NCBI GenBank assembly: GCA_015709205.1
Contig: JACCQO010000015.1
Span: forward strand, 18,595 to 82,594
Source: Desulfovibrionaceae bacterium
Lineage (GTDB): Bacteria; Desulfobacterota; Desulfovibrionia; Desulfovibrionales; Desulfovibrionaceae
Reading direction: 5' to 3'
DNA: 64,000 bases
In this document: positions 20,409 through 28,908 of the stretch, one piece after another
How the letters are laid out: each line of letters starts with the position of its first letter
How positions within the stretch are numbered: position 1 is the stretch's first letter
Translations under genes and position numbers: made by a program
Notes under the pieces: generated by a model
Databases searched by the model: none
Told to the model about the DNA's origin: nothing
The model's input: only the letters and a program-made list of their open reading frames with translations

Positions 20409-23129
20409 TCACTCCCCGACCTCGCGCTTGAAACGGGCCAGGAGGGCCAGGGCCTCCATGGGCGTCAGGTTGTCCGGCTCCAGCCGCCGCAGTTCCTCGA
20501 CCACCGGGTGCTCGCGAACCTCTCCGGCCCGGTCCCCAGTGGGCCCGGCGGGCTCGAAGCCCGGCAGGAGCCCCTGCGCGGCCTTGACCTCGGCCACGAT
20601 CTCCTCGGCCTCGCGCGCCTTCTTTTCCAGCTCGCCCAGGATTTCGCGCGCGCGGGCAACCACGGGGCGCGGCACCCCGGCCAGCCGGGCCACCTCGATG
20701 CCGTAGCTGCGGTCCGAGGGGCCGGGCACCAGGCGGCGCAGGAAAACGATGTCCCCACCGTATTCCTTGATGGCGATGTTCATGTTGCGCACCCCGTCCA
20801 CCTTGCCCTCCAGGGCCGTGAGCTCGTGGTAGTGGGTGGCGAAGAGGGTGCGGATCTCGCCGCGCGCGCGGCGCGAGAGCTCCTCGACCACGGACCAGGC
20901 CAGGGCCAGGCCGTCGAAGGTCGAGGTGCCCCGGCCGATCTCGTCGAGAATGACCAGGCTGCGCCGCGTGGCCTGGCGCAGGATGCGCGCGGTCTCGGTC
21001 ATCTCGACCATGAAGGTGGACTGGCCCTGGGCCAGGTTGTCCGAGGCCCCCACACGGGAGAAGATGCGGTCCGCCAGCCCGATGCGCGCCTCGGCCGCGG
21101 GCACGAAGGAGCCGATCTGCGCCAAAATGCAGAGCAGCGCGGCCTGGCGCAGCACCGTGGACTTTCCGGCCATGTTCGGGCCGGTGATGAGCAGGATGCG
21201 CCGTTGCGCGTCCATGCGCAGGTCGTTGGGGATGAACTCCGCGCCCTGCACGGCCTCGACCACCGGATGCCGCCCGGCGCGCACCTCGATCTCGATGCCC
21301 TCGTGGACCTCGGGCCGCGTCCAGTTCCAGCGCCGCGCCGCGTCGGCCAGGCACTGCCAGTAGTCCAGCCCGGCGAGCACGCCGGACATGTGCGCAAAGC
21401 GGTCGCGCGCCCCTGCCACGGTGCTGCGCAATTCCTGGAACAGATTGTATTCCAGTGACTTGCGTCTGTCCTCGGCCGAGACGAATTTCTCTTCCAGGGC
21501 CTTGAGCGCCTCGGTGGTGTAGCGCTCCCCGGCGGCCAGGGTCTGGCGGCGGATGAAGTGGTCCGGAGCCAGGGCGACCTGGCCCTTGGGCAGCTCGAAG
21601 AAGTAGCCGAAGACGCGGTTGAAGCCGAGCTTGAGCTTGGGCAGGTCGTGCGCGGCGCGCTCGGATTCCAGGAGCTCCTGAAGCTTGGCCTCGCCGTGCT
21701 CGGAGAGGTCCAGCAGTTCGTCCAGCTCGGCGCTGTACCCGGCGCGGAACAGCCCGCCCTCGGTGATCACCGGCGGCGGGGAATCCACCAGGGCACGGCC
21801 GAGCAGGTCCGCGAAATCGTCGAGGTCGTCCCAGGCGGCCAGGAGCCCGGACAGGGAGGCGGGGACGGTCGCCGGGCCAGCGCCCTCGCTGCCGTCCTCG
21901 CTGGCGCCCAGGGCCTCCTCCAGTATCCCGCGCAGCTGCGGCAGGGCCGCGAGGCTGGCGCGCAGGGACACGAAGTCGCGCGGGGCCGAGCGGTTCAGGC
22001 AGATGCGCGTGGAGAGCCGCTCCAGGTCGTAGACCGTGCCCAGGGCCTCGCGCACGCGCTCGCGCAGGCCGTCGGAGCCGAAGAACCAGGCCACGGCCTC
22101 CTGGCAGGCGAGCACCGGGCGCACCTCGCGCCAGGGGTGACGCAGCCGCTCGGCCAGGAGCCGCCCGCCCATGGGCGTGAGCGTGCGGTCGAGCACGTGC
22201 CACAACGTGCCGGGCCCGCGCCGCCCGTCCAACCGGCGGAAGATCTCCAGGTTGCGCTCCGTGACCTCGTCCAGGAGCAGGTGGCGGGAGAGGTCCAGGG
22301 GTCGGAACTGCCAGAGGCGGATGTTCTCGCGCTTCTGGGTCTGGGTCAGGTAGGAAAGCAGCGCGCCCAGGCAGCGCACGAGCTCGGGCTTGTCGCCAAG
22401 GTCCAGCACGGCCATGTCGGCCACGTCCTGGGCCGCGAGGATCTTCTTCTCGGCCCCGGCGCGGTCGAAATAGGCGCGCGCGGGCACGCGCGTGAGGCGC
22501 ACGCCCACGTCGGCGAGCACCTGGCGCAGCGAGGCGGGCAGGGCGTGGTCCAGGGCGTGGGGCAGCTCCGCGCCTTCGGCCAGGAGCAGTTCGCTGGGGG
22601 CCATCTTCAGGGTCCACTGCAACAGATCCGCGTCGCGCGTGGATTGCAGGCCCGACCATTCGCCCGTGGACACGTCCACCCAGCCCAGGCCCCCGGCGGA
22701 GCGGTCCGCGTCCCAGAACAGGGCGGCCAGGAAGTTGTTGCGCTTGGCCGCCAGGGTGTCGTCCTCCACCTCGGTGCCGGGCGTGCGCACGCGGGTCACG
22801 GCGCGCTTGACCAGCCCCTTGGCCTGGCGCGGGTCCTCGATCTGGTCGCACACGGCCACCTTGTAGCCGCGCTCCAGGAGCTTCTTGATATAGCCCTCGG
22901 CCGAATGGTGCGGCACGCCGCACATGGGCACGCGGAACTCGGCGTTGGGATTGCGGCAGGTCAGGGTGATGGACAGCTCGCGCGCGGCGGTCTCGGCGTC
23001 CTCGTAGAACATCTCGTAGAAGTCGCCCATACGGTAGAAGAGCAGGGCATCGGGGTACTCGCGCTTGACGCTCAAGTACTGCTCGAACATGGGGGTGAGC
23101 TTGCGGGGCGCTTCGTGCTGCTGGACCAT
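20409..23129 (-). CDS. mutS: DNA mismatch repair protein MutS
   Basis: MutS recognises mispaired bases and starts methyl-independent or MutL-coupled repair. The 906-residue protein has the mismatch-reading motif YRMGDFYEMF near residue 35, connector and lever domains, and an ABC-type ATPase with Walker A TGPNMAGKST near residue 650. Walker B LVILDEIGRGTSTFDG and the dimerisation motif ATHYHEL follow. Length is typical of MutS1. It lies 72 bp downstream of lapB and 1 nt before the lipoprotein gene. mutL is not in the window. Confidence 0.97.
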   Translation of the reverse strand: MVQQHEAPRKLTPMFEQYLSVKREYPDALLFYRMGDFYEMFYEDAETAARELSITLTCRNPNAEFRVPMCGVPHHSAEGYIKKLLERGYKVAVCDQIEDPRQAKGLVKRAVTRVRTPGTEVEDDTLAAKRNNFLAALFWDADRSAGGLGWVDVSTGEWSGLQSTRDADLLQWTLKMAPSELLLAEGAELPHALDHALPASLRQVLADVGVRLTRVPARAYFDRAGAEKKILAAQDVADMAVLDLGDKPELVRCLGALLSYLTQTQKRENIRLWQFRPLDLSRHLLLDEVTERNLEIFRRLDGRRGPGTLWHVLDRTLTPMGGRLLAERLRHPWREVRPVLACQEAVAWFFGSDGLRERVREALGTVYDLERLSTRICLNRSAPRDFVSLRASLAALPQLRGILEEALGASEDGSEGAGPATVPASLSGLLAAWDDLDDFADLLGRALVDSPPPVITEGGLFRAGYSAELDELLDLSEHGEAKLQELLESERAAHDLPKLKLGFNRVFGYFFELPKGQVALAPDHFIRRQTLAAGERYTTEALKALEEKFVSAEDRRKSLEYNLFQELRSTVAGARDRFAHMSGVLAGLDYWQCLADAARRWNWTRPEVHEGIEIEVRAGRHPVVEAVQGAEFIPNDLRMDAQRRILLITGPNMAGKSTVLRQAALLCILAQIGSFVPAAEARIGLADRIFSRVGASDNLAQGQSTFMVEMTETARILRQATRRSLVILDEIGRGTSTFDGLALAWSVVEELSRRARGEIRTLFATHYHELTALEGKVDGVRNMNIAIKEYGGDIVFLRRLVPGPSDRSYGIEVARLAGVPRPVVARAREILGELEKKAREAEEIVAEVKAAQGLLPGFEPAGPTGDRAGEVREHPVVEELRRLEPDNLTPMEALALLARFKREVGE

Positions 23130-23201
23130 GAGGAATGGGGGCTTGCGGCCGCCGCGCGGCGGCCCGTTGTCGCGGAAGCCGCGGCGTGCCGCGGCCCGGC
23201 G

Positions 23202-24383
23202 CTAGTCGCTGAGTTCCAGGCGGAAGCCGATGGAATGCCAGCTGCGGCAGCGCGGGCAAGAGAAGAAGACCTGCTCGCGGCGCAACCCGCAGGTACGGCA
23301 CACGAACCGCTTCACGTGCCGCGCCTGGCCGATGAAGAAGCCGAGCTGGACCTCGAAGACCGAGGACAGCGGCTGCTCGCGCGCGGCCAGGGCCAGCAGT
23401 TCCAGGCGCGCGGGCCAGAAATCGGGATTGACCACCAGGGTGCGCTCGAACCAGCCCTTGGCCTTTTCCACGTCGCCGCAGAGCAAATAAATCCAGGCCC
23501 CGTAATATTCAAGGAGCAGGTCCGGTGGCTGCTCCTCGAGCACCGGGATCACGGCGCGGCACATATCCGCCTCGCCGCCCGCCGCGAGCTTGGCCTCGGG
23601 CAGGGACAGCACGTCGCCCGCCTCCCAGCCCGCACCGGAGGCGCGCGGCTGGCCGTCCAGGGGCGAGGTCTCGCGCGTCTGGCGGATGAGTTCCTCCAGA
23701 AGCACGAACCTGAGGTCCGGCGGCACGTTGGCCAGGGCCAGGCGCAGTTCCGCGCCCACCTTGTTCCAGTCTCCGGCGCAGCGCGCCAGTTCCAGCCGCG
23801 TCAGCCAACCTTCCACGGAGCCGGGATAGACCTTCAGACCGCGCGAAAGCCAGCGCCGCGCCGCGGATTCCTCGCCCTCGGCGTAGGCCTGTTGCGCGCG
23901 GCGGACCATGAAATGCGCCTGGGCCACGCGATGGCCGAGGCGCTCGTAGTGGCGCGCGGCGGTCTCGAAATCCCCGGCCACGGCGGCCAGGGCGGCCAGT
24001 TCCACGAGGATGGGTTCCTCGTCGCCGAGCAGCCCCCGGGCCTCCTCGAAGGCGTGGTGCGCGCGGTCCAGAAAGCCGCCGCGCTTGTAGTCGCGGCCCA
24101 GCTCGTACCACGCGCGGCCCTTGAAGCGGTTGTCCAGGCCGGGGCGCACGATGAGGTTGTTGCGGATCTGCACGGCGCGTTCGATCTCGCCGTGAGAGCG
24201 GTAGAGGTTGCCCAGGGCGAGATAGATCTCCACGGCGTCCGGGTTGTTCTTGACCACCCGGGACAGCTCGTTGATGGCCGCCATGGTGTCCTGGGACACC
24301 GGGGCGTAGCCGTCCAGCGGCAGCAGCGGCTCCGGGCCGCCGCGCCTGGGACGATCACCGAAGAGAAAGGACATCAGGCCCAT
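23202..24383 (-). CDS. lapB: LapB/YciM-like TPR protein with C-terminal rubredoxin-type zinc/iron knuckles
   Basis: This protein (393 residues from ATG 24383) has consecutive TPR-like helical pairs from about residue 30 to 330. A C-terminal metal-binding tail follows: CRTCGLRREQVFFSCPRC then WHSIGF, with two CX2C pairs as in LapB. In Enterobacteria LapB controls LpxC turnover and lipopolysaccharide assembly at the inner membrane. The N-terminus MGLMSFLFG is only weakly hydrophobic. LapB is usually anchored by its own N-terminal helix or by LapA, and a LapA-domain gene lies directly upstream here. ATG 24383 has GGAG 6 nt upstream; another ATG 12 nt earlier lacks it. Confidence 0.87.
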   Translation of the reverse strand: MGLMSFLFGDRPRRGGPEPLLPLDGYAPVSQDTMAAINELSRVVKNNPDAVEIYLALGNLYRSHGEIERAVQIRNNLIVRPGLDNRFKGRAWYELGRDYKRGGFLDRAHHAFEEARGLLGDEEPILVELAALAAVAGDFETAARHYERLGHRVAQAHFMVRRAQQAYAEGEESAARRWLSRGLKVYPGSVEGWLTRLELARCAGDWNKVGAELRLALANVPPDLRFVLLEELIRQTRETSPLDGQPRASGAGWEAGDVLSLPEAKLAAGGEADMCRAVIPVLEEQPPDLLLEYYGAWIYLLCGDVEKAKGWFERTLVVNPDFWPARLELLALAAREQPLSSVFEVQLGFFIGQARHVKRFVCRTCGLRREQVFFSCPRCRSWHSIGFRLELSD

Positions 24384-24470
24384 GGCTGGCTCCATGCGGG
24401 GCCCGCCCGCCGCGCGGTGCGGGCCCCGCCATCGGGCGCAGGGAACAGGGCGTGCGCAGGGCGCACGCGG

Positions 24471-24821
24471 CTAGGCCCCCTGCGACGTCTCGTCGATTCC
24501 GGGATATCCGTTCTCCGCCAGCGGCAGGTTGCGCAGGGAGTTGACCTCCTGCTCCAGGCTGGCCAGCCGGGAACGGCACTGCTTGAGCTCCCTGGTCAGG
24601 CGCATCTTTTCGATCAGGAAGTAGGCCAGACAGAAGATCGCGCCGGCCACGAAGGAGGCCAGCACCAGAAAGTAGAACGGCAGCGGGATGGACCGCCACG
24701 TCTTCACGAACAGATTCAGTTCCAGCGACATGGTCTGGGAGAGCACCTGGTTGTTCTGCACAAAGAAGATCATGGACAGGAAGAAGACCAGGACGATCAG
24801 GAAGACCTTGAAAAAGCGCAT
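24471..24821 (-). CDS. lapA: LapA-domain (DUF1049) inner-membrane protein
   Basis: This 116-residue protein has two hydrophobic helices, about residues 4-24 and 45-70, separated by a short periplasmic loop (QNNQVLSQTMSLELNL, with the QN motif typical of LapA). The C-terminus is a charged coiled coil (RLTRELKQCRSRLASLEQEV). LapA partners LapB in lipopolysaccharide assembly in Enterobacteria. ATG 24821 follows GGAGG. It sits between a HIT-family gene and lapB, all leftward with short gaps, so they are likely one transcript. Confidence 0.85.
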   Translation of the reverse strand: MRFFKVFLIVLVFFLSMIFFVQNNQVLSQTMSLELNLFVKTWRSIPLPFYFLVLASFVAGAIFCLAYFLIEKMRLTRELKQCRSRLASLEQEVNSLRNLPLAENGYPGIDETSQGA

Positions 24822-24847
24822 GTATGTTCCTCCGGTTGGGGTCGCTG

Positions 24848-25342
24848 TCAGGCCCCGGTTCCCAGCTTCCGGAACAGGGGGAGCAGGGCGTCGTAGGTGG
24901 CGAGAAGGTGTTCCGGAATGACGCGCGTCTCCGAGAACACGGCCATGAACGAGGAATCCCCGTTCCAGCGGGGCACGAGATGGAAATGCAAGTGCTCCCG
25001 GATGCCCGCGCCCGCCGCCTCGCCGATGTTCAGCCCCACGTTCACGCCCTGGGGCGAGAAACGCGACCGAAGAATGCCCACCGAGGCGCGGATCAGGTCC
25101 ATGGCCTCGTGGCTCTCCTCGTCCGTGAGCTGCGTGGGGCAGGAGAGGTGGCGATAGGGCGTGACCATGAGGTGCCCGTTGTTGTAGGGGAACTTGTTCA
25201 TGATCACGAAGCAGTGCTCGCCGCGATGCAGCACCAGCCGCTCGCGGTCCTCGCGGGTGTGTTCCGGCAGGCAGAACACGCATTCGTCAGGCTTGGGGCC
25301 GAGGATGTAGTCCAGCCGCCAGGGTGCCCATAGAACGTCCAT
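24848..25342 (-). CDS. HIT family nucleotide hydrolase/AP4A phosphorylase-like
   Basis: The 164-residue protein has the histidine triad EHLHFHLVPRW near residue 120, the catalytic centre that forms a nucleotidyl-histidine intermediate. An N-terminal CVFC pair around residue 21 probably binds zinc. The start MDVLWAPWRLDYI is typical of the branch annotated as AP4A phosphorylase or HIT hydrolase. The substrate is probably a dinucleoside polyphosphate or adenosine phosphoramidate. It lies 13 nt downstream of the LOG-like gene and 26 nt upstream of lapA. Confidence 0.9.
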   Translation of the reverse strand: MDVLWAPWRLDYILGPKPDECVFCLPEHTREDRERLVLHRGEHCFVIMNKFPYNNGHLMVTPYRHLSCPTQLTDEESHEAMDLIRASVGILRSRFSPQGVNVGLNIGEAAGAGIREHLHFHLVPRWNGDSSFMAVFSETRVIPEHLLATYDALLPLFRKLGTGA

Positions 25343-25355
25343 CGTATCAGAATCC

Positions 25356-25910
25356 TTACTTTTTCAATTCAAGTTCACGACGAATTCCGGCCGCGGCGGC
25401 CCGTCCTGGCGGCGGCAGAAGCTCAAGCACCGCTTCAAGGGCCGCGCGGGGCGAATCCACGGCGCGCACTCCGTCCAGTGCGGACCATTTGCCCAGGGCC
25501 AGCACCGGCAGCCCGGCCTTGAGCGCCAGGCCGATCTCCGACAGGGTTCCGGCCCGGCCCTCCACGGCCACGACCACGTCGCCGTTGGCGACCACCAGGC
25601 CGTTGCGCAGGTTGCCGAGCCCGGTGACCACGGGCACGCGCACGTATTCGTTGGCCGCGGCGCGGTCCAGACCGGGCAGGATGCCGATGGTCAGCCCGCC
25701 CGCCTTGTACGCGCCCCGACAGGCCGCGCGCATGACGCCGCCCAGGCCGCCGCAGACCACGGCGTAACCCGCGGTCGCCAACAGTCGCCCGAGTTCCTCG
25801 GCCACGGCCTCGGTCCGCGCGTCGCACGCGCCCGCGCCGATCACGGCCACGCGGGGCGCCTCGGATTCCGACGTGCGGTTTTCCATGTCTCCGGATGCAC
25901 CTGCATCCAT
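25356..25910 (-). CDS. LOG/SLOG Rossmann-fold protein (TIGR00725-like)
   Basis: This 184-residue protein has a Rossmann-type nucleotide-binding fold: VAVIGAGAC at the first strand, GGLGGVM in place of the LOG motif GGxxGxMG, then ILPG and GNLRN, and GRAGTLSEI near the end (compare PGGxGTxxE in lysine decarboxylase-like LOG proteins). Members are annotated as TIGR00725 family. Their role in bacteria is not established; related LOG proteins hydrolyse nucleotide 5'-monophosphates. The first of two near ATG codons (25910 or 25886) is uncertain. It heads a tight leftward cluster with HIT and lapAB. Confidence 0.8.
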   Translation of the reverse strand: MDAGASGDMENRTSESEAPRVAVIGAGACDARTEAVAEELGRLLATAGYAVVCGGLGGVMRAACRGAYKAGGLTIGILPGLDRAAANEYVRVPVVTGLGNLRNGLVVANGDVVVAVEGRAGTLSEIGLALKAGLPVLALGKWSALDGVRAVDSPRAALEAVLELLPPPGRAAAAGIRRELELKK

Positions 25911-26030
25911 AGCGCCTTCTCACTTCCGCGCCGCGCGATTCCGCAGAAGGCAACCGCGCGCCGCGCCATTCAAGTTGAGTACACGCCAAGCCCCGCAAGG
26001 GCAAGAGCGGCGTAGGCTCCGGCCCCGCCG

Positions 26031-26060
26031 ACGTCCGCCGACGTCCGCTGACGTCCGCCG
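26031..26060. repeat. 10-bp tandem repeat, 3 copies
   Basis: ACGTCCGCCG, ACGTCCGCTG and ACGTCCGCCG follow each other in the 161-bp gap between the LOG-like gene and the upstream fusion gene. No hairpin terminator is visible in this gap. Confidence 0.75.
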
Positions 26061-26071
26061 ATGAGCGCCGG

Positions 26072-28792
26072 TCAGTGCCGGGCCACGCGCTTGGCCAGCC
26101 GCGCGGCGTACACCAGCTGGGACTTGCGGTCGGGTGCCTCGCCGTTGAGCCGCGCGGTCAGCGTGCGGCGCAGGATCTCGCCCACGGCCGGGCCCGGCTC
26201 CATGCCCACGCGTTCCACCAGATCGCGGCCGCTGATCTCCAGGGCCACGTCCTTGAGCTGGGTCAGGTAGTGGGAAATGTCCTTGCGGATCTTCTCGTTG
26301 TGGCTGCGGGCCATGAGGTAGAGCACGCCCTCCACGGGTACGGGGTGCAAAATCTCGTAGAGCCGGTTCATGGGCGCGCCCTTGCGCCCGCTCCAGTTGA
26401 CCAGCTTCTGGGCCGCGGAAAAGATGTCGCGCCGGAGCGCGATGAAGTCGTTCTCCAAACGCTTGGGAAAGTTGAAGCGCACGGCCAGCTGCTGGGTCTC
26501 CTCGCCCTTGGCCCGGGCGCACAGGGCCAGGAAGTGCACCATCCACGGCCGTCCGAGGGGCTCCTTGTAGAGCAACCGGTACCAGTCCAGGACGCGTTCG
26601 ACCTCCTCGATGACCAGTTCCTTGGTCTTGGTCAGCCCGAGCACGGGGTGGATGGCCGTGAGCAGCCCGAACCGCTCCATGCGCCGGAAGCAGGCCAGGG
26701 GGCTTTCCTCCTCCATGATGAGGCGCATCTCGTTGAACAGCCGCGAGCCCGAGAGCTTTTCGATGAGCCCCAGACCCATGGCGTTCTTGACGAGCCGCTC
26801 GGTCTGCGGGCCGATGCGGAAGCCGAAGCGCTGCTCGAAGCGCACGGCGCGCAGGATGCGCGTGGGGTCTTCCACGAAGCTCAGGGAGTGCAGCACGCGG
26901 ATGAGGTTTTCCTTGATGTCGCGCTGGGCGCCGAAGAAGTCCACCAACCGGCCCATGTGCCCGGGGTTGAGCTGCACGGCCAGGGCGTTGATGGTGAAGT
27001 CGCGGCGGAAGAGGTCCATCTTGATGGAGGAGAGCTCCACCGTGGGCAGGGCGGCCGGGTATTCGTAGTATTCCAGGCGCGCGGTGGCCACGTCCACGCG
27101 CTCCTCGCGCGCCGGGCCCGCCGAACCGGCGGAGCCGCCGGAACCGGCGCGCCGGGCCCGGAGTTCCTCGAAGAGGACCACCGCGGTCTTGAACTTGGTG
27201 TGCGCGCGCACGCGCCCGCCCAGCCGCTCCGCCAGGGCGCGGGCAAAGGCGATGCCGTCGCCCTCGACCACGAGGTCCAGATCATGGTTGGGACGGCGCA
27301 GCAGGATGTCGCGCACGAACCCGCCCACGGCGTAGACCGGAAAGTTCATCTCCCCGCCGAGTTGCCCGGCCATCTCCAGCAGGTCGTAGACCCGGCGCGG
27401 CAGCCGCTCGCGCAGGAGGCTCCCGATGTTCTTGTCGCGCATTTTTTCCGGGGCCATGGACTCGGGAATGCGCGCAGGCTCCTCGATGAGCGTGTTGATC
27501 AGGTCCGTGCGCGTGATCACGCCCACGACGCGCCTGTCCTCCACCACGGGCACCATGTGCTGCCGGCGGCCCATGATGATCTCCATGACCGGGTAGAGGT
27601 CCGAGCCCGGGGCGACCATGGCGCATTCGCGGTTCATGTATTCGCGCACGGCCACGTGGCCCAGGCCGTGGGCCACGGCCTTCTTGGCCGTCTCGAATCC
27701 GATGGTGCCCCGGCATTCGCCGGTGTCCGGGTCCGTGACCGGCAGCCCCTTGAGGTTGTAGTTGGACATGAAGTCGTGGGCGCGCAGGATGGTGCGGTCG
27801 TCGCCGATGGTCACCACGGGCGAGGACATCAGGTCGCGCACCAGGATCTGGGGGTTCACGTGCGAATAGAGCAGCGCGAAAAGCTCATCCTTCACTTGAG
27901 AGAGCGTGCGGTCCTTGACCGAGGCCGAGGCCGCGTAGCTGTGCCCGCCGCCGCCCAGCGACGTGCAGATCTGGCCCACGTCCACGTCCTTGGTGCGGCA
28001 GCGCGCCACCACCTGGATGCGGTCCTGCATGCGGCCCAGGGCGAAGAGCACGCGCACGTTCTCCATGTCCATGAACTTGTGCGCCAGCAGGGCGAAATCG
28101 CCCACGTACTCGTCCATGGTCACCTCGGCGACGACCACCTTCACGCCCTTGATGTCGTGCGTGTGCGCGGACTCGATGAGGTCGTTGAGGATGGCCACCT
28201 GCTCGGCCGTCAGGTCCCGGGTGATCATCTCCGAGACCATGTTCAGGTCCATGCCCGATTCCAGCAGCCAGGCCGCGGCCGTGAAGTCCTGCGGAGTGGT
28301 CGAGGTGAAGGTGAAGGAGCCCGTGTCCTCGTAGATGCCCAGGGCCAGAATGGTGGCCTCGTCCGGGGTCAGCTCGACGCCCGCCTGGCGCAGCCGGTGG
28401 GCCAGGATGGTGGTGGTGGAGCCCCACATGAGCACTTCGCCCTTGCTGTGCGCCACGTCGCCCGGCGTGTCCGGGTGGTGGTCGTAGACGTGCACCTCGA
28501 TGCCGGGCCGCTCGAGGATGTGCTGGACGTGGGGCACGCGGTCGAGCTGGCGCGTATCCACGAGGACCACGGTGCGCACGGCCTCGGGGTCGATGTCCTT
28601 GGCGGCCACGAAATTGAACATGTAGGTGGCCGACTGGATGAGGAAGTTCTTGAGGTTGCGCTCCTGGCTGCCGGGAAAGACCAGCGCCGCGCCGGGATAG
28701 AGCTTGGAGGCCGCGATGATCGCGGCCAGGGCGTCGAAATCCGCGTTGTTGTGCGCGGTGATGATGGTGGCGGCCTGGATCTTCTGGTGCAT
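26072..28792 (-). CDS. DHH phosphoesterase - CBS pair - tRNA nucleotidyltransferase/poly(A) polymerase fusion
   Basis: This 906-residue protein joins three modules. Residues 1-310 are a DHH/DHHA1 phosphoesterase (AHNNADFDALA, YDHHPDTPGD, and the DHHA1 loop GGGGHSYAA). A CBS-domain pair follows at about 315-435 (VRDLMSSPVVT, REYMNRE). From about 465 a class II nucleotidyltransferase head appears: YAVGGFVRD, HDLDLVVEG, RRDFTINAL and RFEQRFGF. In bacteria with this fusion the protein has been linked to adding A to tRNA 3' ends, with a separate C-adding enzyme; that is family knowledge. ATG 28792 gives a start directly before the DHH fold, with GAGAG upstream. A longer start adds only Arg-rich sequence. 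Confidence 0.92.
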   Translation of the reverse strand: MHQKIQAATIITAHNNADFDALAAIIAASKLYPGAALVFPGSQERNLKNFLIQSATYMFNFVAAKDIDPEAVRTVVLVDTRQLDRVPHVQHILERPGIEVHVYDHHPDTPGDVAHSKGEVLMWGSTTTILAHRLRQAGVELTPDEATILALGIYEDTGSFTFTSTTPQDFTAAAWLLESGMDLNMVSEMITRDLTAEQVAILNDLIESAHTHDIKGVKVVVAEVTMDEYVGDFALLAHKFMDMENVRVLFALGRMQDRIQVVARCRTKDVDVGQICTSLGGGGHSYAASASVKDRTLSQVKDELFALLYSHVNPQILVRDLMSSPVVTIGDDRTILRAHDFMSNYNLKGLPVTDPDTGECRGTIGFETAKKAVAHGLGHVAVREYMNRECAMVAPGSDLYPVMEIIMGRRQHMVPVVEDRRVVGVITRTDLINTLIEEPARIPESMAPEKMRDKNIGSLLRERLPRRVYDLLEMAGQLGGEMNFPVYAVGGFVRDILLRRPNHDLDLVVEGDGIAFARALAERLGGRVRAHTKFKTAVVLFEELRARRAGSGGSAGSAGPAREERVDVATARLEYYEYPAALPTVELSSIKMDLFRRDFTINALAVQLNPGHMGRLVDFFGAQRDIKENLIRVLHSLSFVEDPTRILRAVRFEQRFGFRIGPQTERLVKNAMGLGLIEKLSGSRLFNEMRLIMEEESPLACFRRMERFGLLTAIHPVLGLTKTKELVIEEVERVLDWYRLLYKEPLGRPWMVHFLALCARAKGEETQQLAVRFNFPKRLENDFIALRRDIFSAAQKLVNWSGRKGAPMNRLYEILHPVPVEGVLYLMARSHNEKIRKDISHYLTQLKDVALEISGRDLVERVGMEPGPAVGEILRRTLTARLNGEAPDRKSQLVYAARLAKRVARH

Positions 28793-28860
28793 GCGGTCTC
28801 TCGCGCGCCGGACGGGCGGACGCCCGCCACAGCGCAAGGATCACTTTAAGTTTCGATGTA

Positions 28861-28879
28861 GATTTTATCCAATAAAATC
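28861..28879. promoter_or_regulatory. AT-rich 19-bp palindrome upstream of DHH-CBS-NTase gene
   Basis: GATTTTAT and ATAAAATC are perfect 8-bp arms around CCA. The site lies about 70 bp upstream of the fusion-gene start, inside the most AT-rich piece of a GC-rich region. On the minus strand TATATT (28892-28897) could be a -10 element just before it. It may be an operator, or a weak hairpin at the end of xerD. Confidence 0.4.
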
Positions 28880-28908
28880 AAATAAATATAGCACGTTTTG
28901 TTCGGTTT

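Noticed and set aside
21558-24896. A 1112-codon plus-strand open frame
   Set aside because: It is antisense to mutS, lapB and lapA, which have clear motifs. Its composition (Ala, Gly, Gln, Leu, Val) is the usual shadow of GC-rich coding sequence.
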